Shown here in pieces: positions 33,316-42,434 of a stretch of 64,000 nucleotides of DNA. A program made the translations under genes and the position numbers. Source of the stretch: MH13 sp040219355 (GTDB taxonomy: Bacteria; Pseudomonadota; Alphaproteobacteria; Rhizobiales; MH13); the NCBI GenBank assembly GCA_040219355.1, contig JAVJSN010000001.1:62001-126000 (forward strand), in the 5' to 3' direction. The notes under the pieces are model-generated. The model was not told the DNA's origin. It searched no databases and saw only the letters and a program-made list of their open reading frames with translations. Position 1 is the stretch's first letter. Every line of letters starts with the position of its first letter.

Positions 33316-34056
33316 TTAGTCGGCGTGCGCACCAGTCAACTGACAGAGCGAGCAAATGCGGTTGATGATCACCCTGTCATGCTTTTCCAGGCGAATAACG
33401 CCTTTGCGCTTCATGTCAGAAATCACGCGACTGACTGTTTCAATGGTCAGACCGAGATAGTCGGCCATTTCCTGGCGGGTCATGTTCAACTGAACCGTGC
33501 CTTGGTCATTGTCGACGTCATCAGGGCCCTTGCAATGGGTGATGCCGCGCTCGGGTACGAAGCGCATCAGAAAACTCGCCACGCGCTCATAAGCGGACTT
33601 GCGACCAAGAAGCACCGCATGATCGTGCATGGCATACACCTGCTGCATTGCGCAGCGCGTTAGATGAGATTGGGCAGCAGAAGAGGCTTCAACGTCGCGG
33701 CGACTGAAAACCAAAGCGGTCGTAGATACCAAGGTCTCGGCCGAGCAATCATGGTAGGTGTCCATGTCAAAGCCGAACAGATCGCCTGGCCCAAGAACTT
33801 CGACCACTTGGCGGCGTCCATCGGGCAAAAGCTTATACAGCATGGCGGCGCCAGAGACGATCTCGTAGAGATTCTTCGCATCGTCGCCTTCAAAATAAAT
33901 CACATCATGAGCAGCATAGGTCTGGCGGCGGGTTCCCTGGGCTTTGCGCAAGCTTTCCCATGCATCATCGCCATGTGGGCGAGCTGTCGATGTTCGATCG
34001 TTTGTCGTGGAGCGGCCCCGCGCTGTGCGATCATCACCGAAGCTTGTGTATGCCAT
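33316..34056 (-). CDS. Crp/Fnr family transcriptional activator (FixK-like)
   Basis: The protein has a cyclic-nucleotide-binding-type sensor domain (FEGDDAKNLYEIVSGAAMLYKLLPDGRRQVVEVLGPGDLFG, around residues 55-95), a dimer helix, and a winged helix with RQEMADYLGLTIETVSRVISDMKRKGVI near 195, whose ETVSR recognises TTGAT half-sites. It lacks the N-terminal cysteines of Fnr/FnrN, so it is of FixK type. Unusually the C-terminus carries ICSLCQLTGAHAD with a CxxC pair. The start at 34056 has GGAGGGA; the length is 246. A weak FixK-like site lies upstream, suggesting autoregulation. Confidence 0.88.
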   Translation of the reverse strand: MAYTSFGDDRTARGRSTTNDRTSTARPHGDDAWESLRKAQGTRRQTYAAHDVIYFEGDDAKNLYEIVSGAAMLYKLLPDGRRQVVEVLGPGDLFGFDMDTYHDCSAETLVSTTALVFSRRDVEASSAAQSHLTRCAMQQVYAMHDHAVLLGRKSAYERVASFLMRFVPERGITHCKGPDDVDNDQGTVQLNMTRQEMADYLGLTIETVSRVISDMKRKGVIRLEKHDRVIINRICSLCQLTGAHAD

Positions 34057-34194
34057 ATTGTTCCCTCCAACAGCGAGACGGAGATTTGCCGCCCCTATTG
34101 CTTGCCCAGTCTTGCGGCGCACAATCCGCGGCCTGATGTGTCCGCCTTATCATCATGCTACGCCGCACTGGATAAGCATACCCTAATAACCGAT

Positions 34195-34208
34195 TTGACA
34201 TAAATCAC
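34195..34208. promoter_or_regulatory. FixK/FNR-like site upstream of the fixK-like gene
   Basis: TTGAC-ATAA-ATCAC matches the FNR/FixK dyad at eight of ten positions. It lies about 140 bp before the start of the fixK-like gene and may mediate autoregulation. Confidence 0.45.
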
Positions 34209-34335
34209 GTCCGCTGGTTTCCGCTCAGTTCAACCACTTAGGGACTATGCGGCAGATTGTAGCGCTGCGCCGGGCAGCATCATGCATCGCACCGTATTGC
34301 GGTGCGGCAGCGTCAATCCACAATGATCGGATCAA

Positions 34336-34674
34336 TCAAAGATAGAGAGCGAGCTCGGTGGCTGACAGGGGTTTGCGCAGCAACTGAGTGGCCGGCATGC
34401 CGTCGAGAAAATCGCGAATCATTGTGTGCGATTGTCCTGTGATGGCCAAAACGCGCGGTGCATCAGCAAGCGCGTGGAGCCAGCTGATAACTGTGCTGCC
34501 ATCGATGCCTGGAAGTCCGATATCGATGATCACCGTATCTTCACCAGATGGAACGCCGGATGCAAAAAAGCTTTCCGCGTCACTGAATGTGACCACGGAA
34601 TGCCCGACTTGTTCGACGAACAAGCTCAGTGCATCGCAGACCGCTGCATCGTCTTCGAGAATGTAAACCGTCAA
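34336..34674 (-). CDS. orphan single-domain receiver protein (possible FixT-like element)
   Basis: The 112-residue protein is a bare receiver domain with a complete site: acidic residues 8-9 in LEDDA, phospho-acceptor Asp51 in IIDIGLPG, Thr in LAITGQS and Lys in LRKPLS. There is no output domain. It lies between the fixK-like gene and fixJ on the same strand. In Caulobacter a single-domain receiver, FixT, is induced by this pathway and inhibits FixL, so a FixT-like feedback role is plausible. The Caulobacter protein binds an iron-sulfur cluster through several cysteines, whereas only one cysteine is seen here. Confidence 0.8.
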   Translation of the reverse strand: MTVYILEDDAAVCDALSLFVEQVGHSVVTFSDAESFFASGVPSGEDTVIIDIGLPGIDGSTVISWLHALADAPRVLAITGQSHTMIRDFLDGMPATQLLRKPLSATELALYL

Positions 34675-34699
34675 ATACCAGATGCCTTCAAAACTGCTA

Positions 34700-34721
34700 C
34701 GCCGCCAAATGGTTGGCGGCG
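34700..34721 (-). terminator. stem-loop between fixJ and the orphan receiver gene
   Basis: CGCCGCCAA and TTGGCGGCG pair perfectly over 9 bp with an ATGG loop. There is no T tract on the minus strand, so it may be a transcript-processing or partial-termination hairpin. Confidence 0.45.
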
Positions 34722-34849
34722 AGCATGTTTGTTACGGTATGAAGTATGGGGCAGATCACCGCACAGCGGTATAAGCACGAGCGCGTAACAGAGACTGCTT
34801 ACGCGCTCATCCATACCGGTTTTGTTGAGTTTCTGACGTCTGCGGTTCT

Positions 34850-35488
34850 TTAGCGGGCTTCCATTTGGTCTGGACCAGACAAAACGATCCGCACCAAATC
34901 GGCGGCGTTTTTGGCACCCAGCTTCTCCATGATACGCGCGCGATGCACCTCAATGGTGCGTGGCGAGATACCAAGTGTGCGCCCAGCTTCTTTGTTGGAC
35001 GCGCCGGCGGTAATCTGTTCAAGCACCTCACGCTCACGCGGTGTGAGAAGTTGAAGATCAGGGTGCTCAGCATGATCGCCATCGTCAGATTCCAGCCGCC
35101 GCTTAACCACAGCGATGCCCTCGCGAACGCGTGCAACAACAGTTTCAGCATCGAAGGGTTTCTCGATGAAGTCGAACGCACCGGATTTAACCGCAGCAAC
35201 GGCCATCGGGATATCGCCTTGCCCTGAGATGATGAACACAGGCGCAGGATAGTGTTCAGGATCAATCGCTTTCAGCGTTTCCATGCCCGATCGCCCAGGC
35301 ATGTGCACATCCAACAAAACGCAAGCGCATGGCAGGTTCGGTAACGCGCTGACAAAGTCATCACCGTTTTCGAACGTTTCCACATCGAAGCCTTCCAGTG
35401 AAAACACGACGGAGAGCGCATCGCGCACCGCAGGATCGTCATCGACAATAAAAATTGCCTGATCAAGATTCATGGACCGAGCCATCAT
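34850..35488 (-). CDS. fixJ: oxygen-response regulator FixJ
   Basis: FixJ is phosphorylated by FixL and activates fixK. The 212-residue protein has a receiver (IFIVDDDPAVRD, phospho-acceptor Asp60 in LLDVHMPGRSG, then FIISGQGDIPMAVAAVKSGAFDFIEKPFD) and a LuxR/NarL-type DNA-binding domain (LTPREREVLEQITAGASNKEAGRTLGISPRTIEVHRARIMEKL). GASNKEAGRTLGISPRTIE is typical of FixJ. The start at 35488 has GGAG upstream and overlaps the fixL stop (ATGA). The symbol is based on the pairing with a haem-PAS FixL. Confidence 0.92.
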   Translation of the reverse strand: MMARSMNLDQAIFIVDDDPAVRDALSVVFSLEGFDVETFENGDDFVSALPNLPCACVLLDVHMPGRSGMETLKAIDPEHYPAPVFIISGQGDIPMAVAAVKSGAFDFIEKPFDAETVVARVREGIAVVKRRLESDDGDHAEHPDLQLLTPREREVLEQITAGASNKEAGRTLGISPRTIEVHRARIMEKLGAKNAADLVRIVLSGPDQMEAR

Positions 35489-36705
35489 TGGCGGTCTCCT
35501 TTGTCAAAGTCATGGGATGGGCTGGAACGATGCGGCACAGCTTGCTTGTTGGAACCAACAAGCTGGCCAACCGACATTTGGGGAACGGATGTATCGACGC
35601 TGCGTGGCAGAGAAAGCTTGAACGTTGCTCCCTTGCCGTTGCCGCCTGGATCGACGGTCAGATCACCGCCATGGTTTTGGGCAATCGACCGGCTGATCGA
35701 CAGGCCTAGCCCCATGCCGGTGCGCTTGGATGTGGAAAACGCCTTGAACAGCCGCTCATGCACCTCCTGAGGTATGCCAGGGCCAGAATCTTCAATGCTG
35801 ACCGTTACCGATTCTGCTGAAAAGGCTGCGCGAATGACCACTTGCGGGTTGGTGCTACCGCGCACGGCTTCAAACGCATTGCGCAACAGATTGACCAGAA
35901 TTTGCTGGACTTGAACCGGATCGGCCTCAATGGAGGGCAGGTTCTCAGGCAGATCGACTGATGTTGAGATGCCTTCGGAATTGGTGCCAACGCTGGTCAG
36001 TTCCAACGTGTCATCAACCAACGGCCCCAATTGAACTGAGCGGCGATCGGGTTCGCGCTTCTCCACAAAATGGCGCATCCGTTGAATAATGTTCCCGGCG
36101 CGCTCGGCTTCACGCTTGGCTTTGTCGATGGTCTCTATGATCATTTGATCTTTGGGACCGTCGCCATTGAGCGTGCCGATACGCCGCGTTACTGCCTGCA
36201 AGTACAGCATCACCGCCGTTAGCGGCTGGTTGAGCTCATGGGCAACGGCTGAGCCCATCTCATCCATGGCCGATACACGGGCCAAGTGGACAAGCTCTGC
36301 CTGGAGCTGGTTGAGACGACGCTCAACGGCTTTCCTGGGGCGCAAATCGCGCACGATGCCAACAAATTGACGGCCAGCAGGCGTTAGTGCTTCGCCGACC
36401 GAAAGCTCCAGCGGAAAATCGCTGCCATCGCGGTGTTTGCCGCGCACTTCGCGACCGATGCCGATGATCCGGCGCTCGCCGGTTTCCATGTAATGGTTCA
36501 CATAGTCGTCGTGCTCGTGGGCATATTCATGCGGCATGAGGACAGACACGTTCTCGCCGATGACATCCTCAGCGGCGTAGCCGAACAACTGCTCGCACGC
36601 TGAATTGAACACAAGGATGCGCATCGCGTCGTCAATGAGGATGATGCCATCGACGGCGGTGTTGAGCAGGCTATCGAGCCGAACTTCTGAGACTGTCTTG
36701 GGCAT
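35485..36705 (-). CDS. fixL: oxygen-sensing haem-PAS histidine kinase FixL
   Basis: FixL autophosphorylates when oxygen leaves its haem and then phosphorylates FixJ. From the ATG at 36705 (GGAAAGGG upstream) the 406-residue protein begins with a haem-PAS domain. The segment MPHEYAHEHDDYVNHY contains His65, in the place of the proximal haem histidine, and GERRIIGIGREVRGKHRDGSDFPLELSVGE is the FixL signature with its distal arginine. HisKA follows with His156 in AHELNQPL, then HATPase motifs NLLRNAFEAV, DSGPGIP and GMGLGLSISRSI. There are no membrane helices, so this is a soluble FixL like that of Bradyrhizobium but with one PAS domain. Confidence 0.93.
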   Translation of the reverse strand: MPKTVSEVRLDSLLNTAVDGIILIDDAMRILVFNSACEQLFGYAAEDVIGENVSVLMPHEYAHEHDDYVNHYMETGERRIIGIGREVRGKHRDGSDFPLELSVGEALTPAGRQFVGIVRDLRPRKAVERRLNQLQAELVHLARVSAMDEMGSAVAHELNQPLTAVMLYLQAVTRRIGTLNGDGPKDQMIIETIDKAKREAERAGNIIQRMRHFVEKREPDRRSVQLGPLVDDTLELTSVGTNSEGISTSVDLPENLPSIEADPVQVQQILVNLLRNAFEAVRGSTNPQVVIRAAFSAESVTVSIEDSGPGIPQEVHERLFKAFSTSKRTGMGLGLSISRSIAQNHGGDLTVDPGGNGKGATFKLSLPRSVDTSVPQMSVGQLVGSNKQAVPHRSSPSHDFDKGDRQ

Positions 36706-36784
36706 TGATGCCCTTTCCACGCTTTAATACGTAGAAATTGGCATATTCAAACCGGTTTGAAAACATTGATCTAGGGAGAAACCG

Positions 36785-38014
36785 CTATGCACTTATGCTT
36801 ATCCACCCTGCAATCCGATCGGCGACATCGGCGATTTGCTTGGGGTCACGGGCAAAACACATGCGCAAAAACGGCTCGCCGCCGGGGCCAAACGCCGTTC
36901 CAGGGGCAAGGCCAACATCAATTTCGTCAACCAAAGTGCGTGCCAATTGTCGTGTGTCGCTCTCACCGAGCACTTTGAAAAACAGATAAAAAGCGCCGTC
37001 GGGTGCGCTGACCTGCAACCGGTTCAGCGGCGCAAAGGTTTCGACAAGCAGATCACGGTTGATGGTGGCACGTTCAATTTGTTGATCAACAAACTCGTCG
37101 CCGTCGTTCAGCGCTGCAATGGCCGCGCGCTGCATGAACGCGGCCACGCCCGATGTTGAGTATTGGATAAGGTTTTCGATCACCTGCCCCAGCTCTGCCG
37201 GTGCCTCAATCCAACCAATGCGCCAGCCGGTCATCGCCCAGTTCTTGGACATTGTGTTTACATAGATCACGCGTGGGGAAAGCGGATCGACATCTTTGAA
37301 CGAAGGCGCACGTTTGGGGCTTGAACCAGGCAGAGCGGCCTCACCGAAGACAAAGCGGGCATAGATTTCGTCAGCGATAATCCAAAGATCATGACGTTCA
37401 GCCAGCTCATGGACCGCTTTCAGCGTTTCCAGATCGGCCACCCACCCGGTCGGGTTGGAGGGTGAGTTGATGAAGATTGCACGGGTTTTCTTGTCTTTGG
37501 CTGCCTCTTCGATGGCCACCATATCAAGGGTAAACCGTCCATCGACGAACGGCATGGCGATTTCCGTCACGTCGGCACCGCGCAGTCCCGATGCGGCAAC
37601 GATGTTGGGCCAAGCTGGCGACGGCACGATGATCGCATCGCCAGGATCGAGGGCGATCTGTAGCGCGATCTGAATGCTTTGCATGCCTGAGCCGGTGACG
37701 AAAAAGCGCTCTGTATCCAACGCTTGGCCGGTTAGACGCTGTGTGTAGGCGGCTAGCGCCTCGCGAAGCTCAGGAAGACCGCGCTGCCAGGTGTAGAAGG
37801 TCTCACCTTCGGCAAGGCTTTGGGTTGCGGCTTGGCCAATGAATGCGGGCGTTGGAAGATCCCCTTCGCCGGCCCAAAGCGGCATCACCCCACCTTTGCG
37901 GCGCCCATAATTCATGATGTCGACAATGCCGCTTTCAGGAGCGCGCACTGCAATATCGGATAGCGTGGGCAGGGGTGTGCGGGTTTGGAGTGTCGTGCTG
38001 AGAGTTGTCGTCAT
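36785..38014 (-). CDS. pyridoxal-phosphate-dependent aminotransferase (class I/II)
   Basis: The 409-residue protein is a fold-type I aminotransferase. It has LPELREALAAYTQ, SGMQSIQIALQIAL, NSPSNPTGW (around residue 180), IIADEIYARFVF with the PLP-contacting Asp and Tyr, and NTMSKNWAMTGWRIGW, in which the lysine of MSKN forms the Schiff base. The ending GTAFGPGGEPFLRMCFA contains the carboxylate-binding arginine. It probably uses aspartate, alanine or an aromatic amino acid; the specificity is not clear. The start at 38014 follows TTAAGG. Confidence 0.9.
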   Translation of the reverse strand: MTTTLSTTLQTRTPLPTLSDIAVRAPESGIVDIMNYGRRKGGVMPLWAGEGDLPTPAFIGQAATQSLAEGETFYTWQRGLPELREALAAYTQRLTGQALDTERFFVTGSGMQSIQIALQIALDPGDAIIVPSPAWPNIVAASGLRGADVTEIAMPFVDGRFTLDMVAIEEAAKDKKTRAIFINSPSNPTGWVADLETLKAVHELAERHDLWIIADEIYARFVFGEAALPGSSPKRAPSFKDVDPLSPRVIYVNTMSKNWAMTGWRIGWIEAPAELGQVIENLIQYSTSGVAAFMQRAAIAALNDGDEFVDQQIERATINRDLLVETFAPLNRLQVSAPDGAFYLFFKVLGESDTRQLARTLVDEIDVGLAPGTAFGPGGEPFLRMCFARDPKQIADVADRIAGWISISA

Positions 38015-38157
38015 TAAGAGCAACCTTAAGGGTGCCATGCCGTGGCAAGGAGGTTGGCAAAACGGGGGCGAGCCCGGCAGATTATCCAGTCAGCACCCGC
38101 CCTGCTTTGCGGTGAGTCACCTGGTTTGGTGACGTCACCCTCTGTCGAGCAGATCGT

Positions 38158-38571
38158 CTATTTTTTCAAGAGGTCGCGAATCTCTTCCAGCAGCACTTGC
38201 TCACGCGGCACTTCAGCAACCTCGGCCGGCTTGGCTTCTTCCTTACGCTTCATGTTGTTCACGCCCTTGACGACAAGGAACAGGATGAACGCGATGATGG
38301 TGAAATTGACCACTGCTGTAATGAACGAACCGTAGGCCAGCACGGCGCCTTGTTCGCGCGCTGCCTCCAAAGTGCCAGCATCCACCGAAGAGGAAAGGCC
38401 GACAAAATAGTTGGAGAAATCAAGACCACCAAAAATGGCGCCAACAATAGGCATGATCACATCATCGACCATCGAGGACACGATTGTGCCGAATGCACCG
38501 CCGATGATCACACCTATGGCAAGGTCTAGCACGCTGCCTTTCATCGCAAATTCTTTAAATTCTTTAAGCAC
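38158..38571 (-). CDS. mscL: large-conductance mechanosensitive channel
   Basis: MscL opens under membrane tension to release solutes during osmotic downshock. The 137-residue protein has the conserved N-terminus LKEFKEFAMKGSVLDLAIGVIIGGAFGTIV, a second helix (YGSFITAVVNFTIIAFILFLVVKGVN) and the C-terminal bundle PREQVLLEEIRDLL. Its length is normal. The stretch just past its stop on the minus strand contains GTCACC/GGTGAC repeats that could form a weak hairpin. Confidence 0.97.
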   Translation of the reverse strand: MLKEFKEFAMKGSVLDLAIGVIIGGAFGTIVSSMVDDVIMPIVGAIFGGLDFSNYFVGLSSSVDAGTLEAAREQGAVLAYGSFITAVVNFTIIAFILFLVVKGVNNMKRKEEAKPAEVAEVPREQVLLEEIRDLLKK

Positions 38572-38864
38572 GATCGTTGCCCTCCTGCAGGCTTCTGCAC
38601 CGACCTCTTTTTGGGTGGCACAAATAAAAAACTAAGAGTGTCTCTTTGGCCCGTCGAAAATGGGCCTATCGCATGCGTAACCCAAGGTTGCGGAACGAGG
38701 AAAGCACGTTTGCTTTCATAGATCGCCTTAGTTTTACAACCTGCAGTGATGCTATCGGGTTGATCATTGGTGTTACACCTTGCACCACCGCTTGCGTGTA
38801 CGATCATCTGGGCGCTAGTGTTTGCCCGCTATTGCAAGCGAACCGGAGCTAGGAGGAACATAGC

Positions 38865-41800
38865 GTGGTTCCCAGTTGGCTCGCGCTTGGCGCAGCCCTC
38901 ATCTACATCAGCGCCTTGTTTTGGATTGCCAGCTATGGTGATCGCCGCGCCCTTTCAACGCCGGTTCGCTCGCCTCGACCAACCCTTTATGCGCTGGCCC
39001 TGGCGATATACTGCACGAGCTGGACCTTTTTTGGCTCAGTTGGTCTGGCGGCCGTCAGCGGGCTCAATTTTCTAACGATCTATATCGGCCCCATCCTGGT
39101 GCTGACCCTAGGCGCGCCTCTGCTGCGGCATATCATTGCCCTGTCAAAGGCTGAGCGTATCACGTCGGTGGCTGACTTCCTGTCGGCACGCTACGGAAAG
39201 AATGAACGGGTGGCCGCGCTTGCTGCGCTGATCGCTGTTGTTGGCGTCATTCCCTACATCGCTCTGCAATTGAAGGCGGTATCAAGCTCGGTGGAGCTGT
39301 TCGTCGAAGCGCCCACTGTGCCACTCAACCCCACTTTTGTTGCAGATATTGCCTTCATTGTTGCCATGGCGATGGCAGCCTTCGCCGTTCTGTTCGGCAC
39401 GCGCACGGTGGATACAAGCGAGCACCAAGATGGCCTCATGCTGGCGGTGGCCACCGAGTCGGTGGTCAAGCTGGTGGCCTTCATCATTGTCGGCTTCTTC
39501 GTCACCTTCGTCATGTTCGATGGGTTTGGTGATCTGTTCAGCCAGGCGGCGGCCGTCGGTGCATTGGACGTTGTGACAGGGTCGATCAGCGGTGGCTCGT
39601 TTATCGCCATGACGCTTTTGAGCGTGTTTGCGGTGATCTTACTGCCGCGCCAATTCCATATTCTGGTGGTGGAGAACAATCACCCATCTGAGCTCAACCG
39701 GGCGCGTTGGTTGTTTCCAGCCTACCTGCTGGCGATCAATGTCTTTGTGGTGCCCATCGCGATGGCCGGCCAAGTGCTGCTCAGCGGCCAGGTGGAGCCG
39801 GATACTTACGTGCTGCAATTGCCCATGAGCGTCGATGCAGGCGCTATCACGTTGATCGGCTTTATAGGTGGTCTGTCAGCGGCCACCGCCATGGTAATCG
39901 TCGCCAGCGTGGCGCTTTCGATCATGATTTCCAATGATCTTATCATGCCCTTTATCGTTCGACGGCGAGCGGATGGCGCACCCGAAGAACTTGGGCGACT
40001 GGTTCTCTACATCCGGCGGGTGGCGATCTTTGCCATCTTGCTTCTGTCCTATCTTTACTACCGCGCTGCGGCGGGCACGGCGGCACTTGCGGAAATTGGG
40101 CTCTTGTCGTTTGCGGCAATTGCGCAGATGGCACCGGCGTTTTTCATTGGACTGGTCTGGAAACGCGGCACCGCGCGCGGCGCAGTCGCTGGCATGCTGG
40201 CCGGGGTTTGCGTCTGGGCCTTCACACTGTTGGTCCCCAACCTCATCAAAGCTGGGGCGCTGCCGGCTGATCTCTTGGATGATGGGTTGTTTGGAATCGT
40301 GCTCCTGCACCCTGAGCGGCTGTTCGGCCTTGACTTTGATCCGCTAACCCATGGCGTCTTCTGGAGCCTGGTGGCCAACATCGCGGCTTACTTCATCGTT
40401 TCCATCGCGCGCCAACCCGAAGCCATCGAGCGACTGCAAGCTCAGGTGTTTGTACCGACTGATCTAACGCCGACTCCGGCGCTGCGCATGTCGCGCACTC
40501 GCGTCACCTTTGCCGAGCTGCAAGGGGTGGTGGCCCGCTATCTGGGTGAACAGCGCACCGACCGGTCGTTCCAGCGTTTTGCCCGAGAACGTGGTGAGCC
40601 GATTAAGAACCAAGGCGAAGCGGACATTCATGCGCTGCGCTTTGCCGAACAGTTGCTTGCCAGCGCGATCGGCGCGGCGTCGTCTCGCCTGGTGATGACG
40701 CTGATGCTACGCCGCCACCAGACATCGTCGCGCGAGGCGATGAAACTGCTCGATGAAGCCTCCTCGGCGATCCAGTACAATCGCGACTTGCTGCAAACCG
40801 CGCTTGACCAGGTGCGCCAAGGCATCAGCGTGTTTGATCGCGACCTTAATCTCATTTGCTGGAACCGGCAGTTCCGCGACCTCCTCAACCTGCCCGCCGA
40901 ATTTGGCCAGGTGGGCACGTCGCTGCACACGATCCTGAGGCACAATGCTGAGCGCGGCGCTTTTGGCAAAGGAAGCCCCTCGGGCCAAGTGGCTGAGCGC
41001 GTGGAGCGGATGGTTGTGGATATGTCCACCTTCACCGAAACGCTGCTTCCCTCTGGACTGGTGCTTGAGGTGCGCACCAACCCGATGCCCGACGGCGGCA
41101 TCGTGACGACCTATACCGACATCACGGATCGGGAACGGGCTGCCGAGGAGCTCGCACAGATCAATGAAGAGCTGGAACAGCGCGTGCGCGAGCGCACCGA
41201 AGAGCTGACGCGGGTGAACCAGGAGTTGGAACTGGCACGTCAGGTGGCGGAAAACGCCAACATTTCCAAGACGCGGTTCTTGGCAGCTGCCAGCCACGAT
41301 ATTTTGCAACCGCTCAACGCAGCGCGGCTTTATGCATCCACGCTCAACGAAACGGAAATGCCGCCGGATGCCACCAAATACGCCGCCAACATTGATCGCT
41401 CCCTGGAAGCGGTTGAGGACATTCTTGGAGCGCTGCTTGATATCTCGCGCCTTGACGCAGGCGCGATGAAGCCCGAGCCGACCGTGTTTGCCGTGCAAGA
41501 CCTTTTCGAGCAATTGCAGGTTGAGTTTGGGCCGGCAGCAGCGGAAAAACAGTTGGATCTACGGTTTGTAAAAACCAGTGTGATGGTGCGCTCTGACCGC
41601 AAGCTATTGAAGCGTCTTCTGCAAAATCTTGTGTCGAACGGTGTGAAGTACACACGCACCGGCGGGGTGGCGGTTGGCGTGCGCCGCGACGGCAAAGGCT
41701 ACCGGGTTGCTGTTTATGACACCGGCATTGGCATGGGGCGGCGTGAGCAGCGCGAAGTGTTTGATGAGTTCAAGCGCTTGGAGAATGGCGCACGCACGGC

Positions 41801-42386
41801 AGGCGGTCTTGGGCTCGGCCTATCAATTGTTGATCGTATCGCTGGGGTGCTTGGCCTGTCGGTCAGCATCGTCTCCGAGCCAGGGGCCGGCTCCTGCTTC
41901 AGTGTGACGATGCCGCATGTGGCACGCGCGACCATCGACGCCGCGATGGCCACCCAAAACCAAGCCAGCAGCCGACCGAGCCGCGCCCATCAAACCGATC
42001 TGACCGGTGTTGTTGTATGCTGCATCGACAATGAACCAACCATTCTTGAAGGCATGAGCGGTTTGCTATCGCGCTGGGGAGCGACCGCGATTACCGGCGC
42101 CACGGCAGCCGAAGTTGGTAGGGGCCTGCAAGCGGGTGGAGTGGAGCCTGAAATGGTGCTCGCTGACTACCATCTGGATGACAGCACGGGCATTGAAGCG
42201 GTGAAAGAACTGCGTTGGAAATTTGGCGCCAGCCTGCCAGCGGCGTTGGTGACAGCGGATCGTTCACCAGAGATGCGAGAACGGGCGCAGGCCGCCGGTA
42301 TCGCCATCCTCAACAAGCCCGTGAAACCGGCCGCACTGCGCGCGATGGTGGCGCAGTTCCGTACCGTGCCAGAGGCAGCGGAGTAG
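38865..42386 (+). CDS. SSS-transporter-fused PAS hybrid sensor histidine kinase / response regulator
   Basis: The 1173-residue protein combines an N-terminal sodium/solute-symporter-like domain of about a dozen helices (residues 1-520), a PAS domain (around 640, ALDQVRQGISVFDRDLNLICWNRQF), a coiled coil, HisKA with the NahK-type H-box AASHDILQPLNAAR (around 805), a HATPase domain (LLQNLVSNGVKYTR, GGLGLGLSIVDRIAGVLG) and a C-terminal receiver (around 1047) with Asp in VLADYHLDDS. It resembles CbrA-type sensors, in which a transporter domain senses a nutrient. It starts at a GTG preceded by AGGAGGA. A NarL-type regulator gene faces it downstream. Confidence 0.93.
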   Translation: MVPSWLALGAALIYISALFWIASYGDRRALSTPVRSPRPTLYALALAIYCTSWTFFGSVGLAAVSGLNFLTIYIGPILVLTLGAPLLRHIIALSKAERITSVADFLSARYGKNERVAALAALIAVVGVIPYIALQLKAVSSSVELFVEAPTVPLNPTFVADIAFIVAMAMAAFAVLFGTRTVDTSEHQDGLMLAVATESVVKLVAFIIVGFFVTFVMFDGFGDLFSQAAAVGALDVVTGSISGGSFIAMTLLSVFAVILLPRQFHILVVENNHPSELNRARWLFPAYLLAINVFVVPIAMAGQVLLSGQVEPDTYVLQLPMSVDAGAITLIGFIGGLSAATAMVIVASVALSIMISNDLIMPFIVRRRADGAPEELGRLVLYIRRVAIFAILLLSYLYYRAAAGTAALAEIGLLSFAAIAQMAPAFFIGLVWKRGTARGAVAGMLAGVCVWAFTLLVPNLIKAGALPADLLDDGLFGIVLLHPERLFGLDFDPLTHGVFWSLVANIAAYFIVSIARQPEAIERLQAQVFVPTDLTPTPALRMSRTRVTFAELQGVVARYLGEQRTDRSFQRFARERGEPIKNQGEADIHALRFAEQLLASAIGAASSRLVMTLMLRRHQTSSREAMKLLDEASSAIQYNRDLLQTALDQVRQGISVFDRDLNLICWNRQFRDLLNLPAEFGQVGTSLHTILRHNAERGAFGKGSPSGQVAERVERMVVDMSTFTETLLPSGLVLEVRTNPMPDGGIVTTYTDITDRERAAEELAQINEELEQRVRERTEELTRVNQELELARQVAENANISKTRFLAAASHDILQPLNAARLYASTLNETEMPPDATKYAANIDRSLEAVEDILGALLDISRLDAGAMKPEPTVFAVQDLFEQLQVEFGPAAAEKQLDLRFVKTSVMVRSDRKLLKRLLQNLVSNGVKYTRTGGVAVGVRRDGKGYRVAVYDTGIGMGRREQREVFDEFKRLENGARTAGGLGLGLSIVDRIAGVLGLSVSIVSEPGAGSCFSVTMPHVARATIDAAMATQNQASSRPSRAHQTDLTGVVVCCIDNEPTILEGMSGLLSRWGATAITGATAAEVGRGLQAGGVEPEMVLADYHLDDSTGIEAVKELRWKFGASLPAALVTADRSPEMRERAQAAGIAILNKPVKPAALRAMVAQFRTVPEAAE

Positions 42387-42434
42387 TTGCTTCCCGCAAT
42401 CGACCTTTGGCTGGCAAGGTGCCGTACCACGAAA

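Noticed and set aside
33316..36705. Evidence for symbiotic nitrogen fixation
   Set aside because: FixL, FixJ and FixK also control microaerobic respiration in non-fixing bacteria, and no nif or other fix genes are present here.
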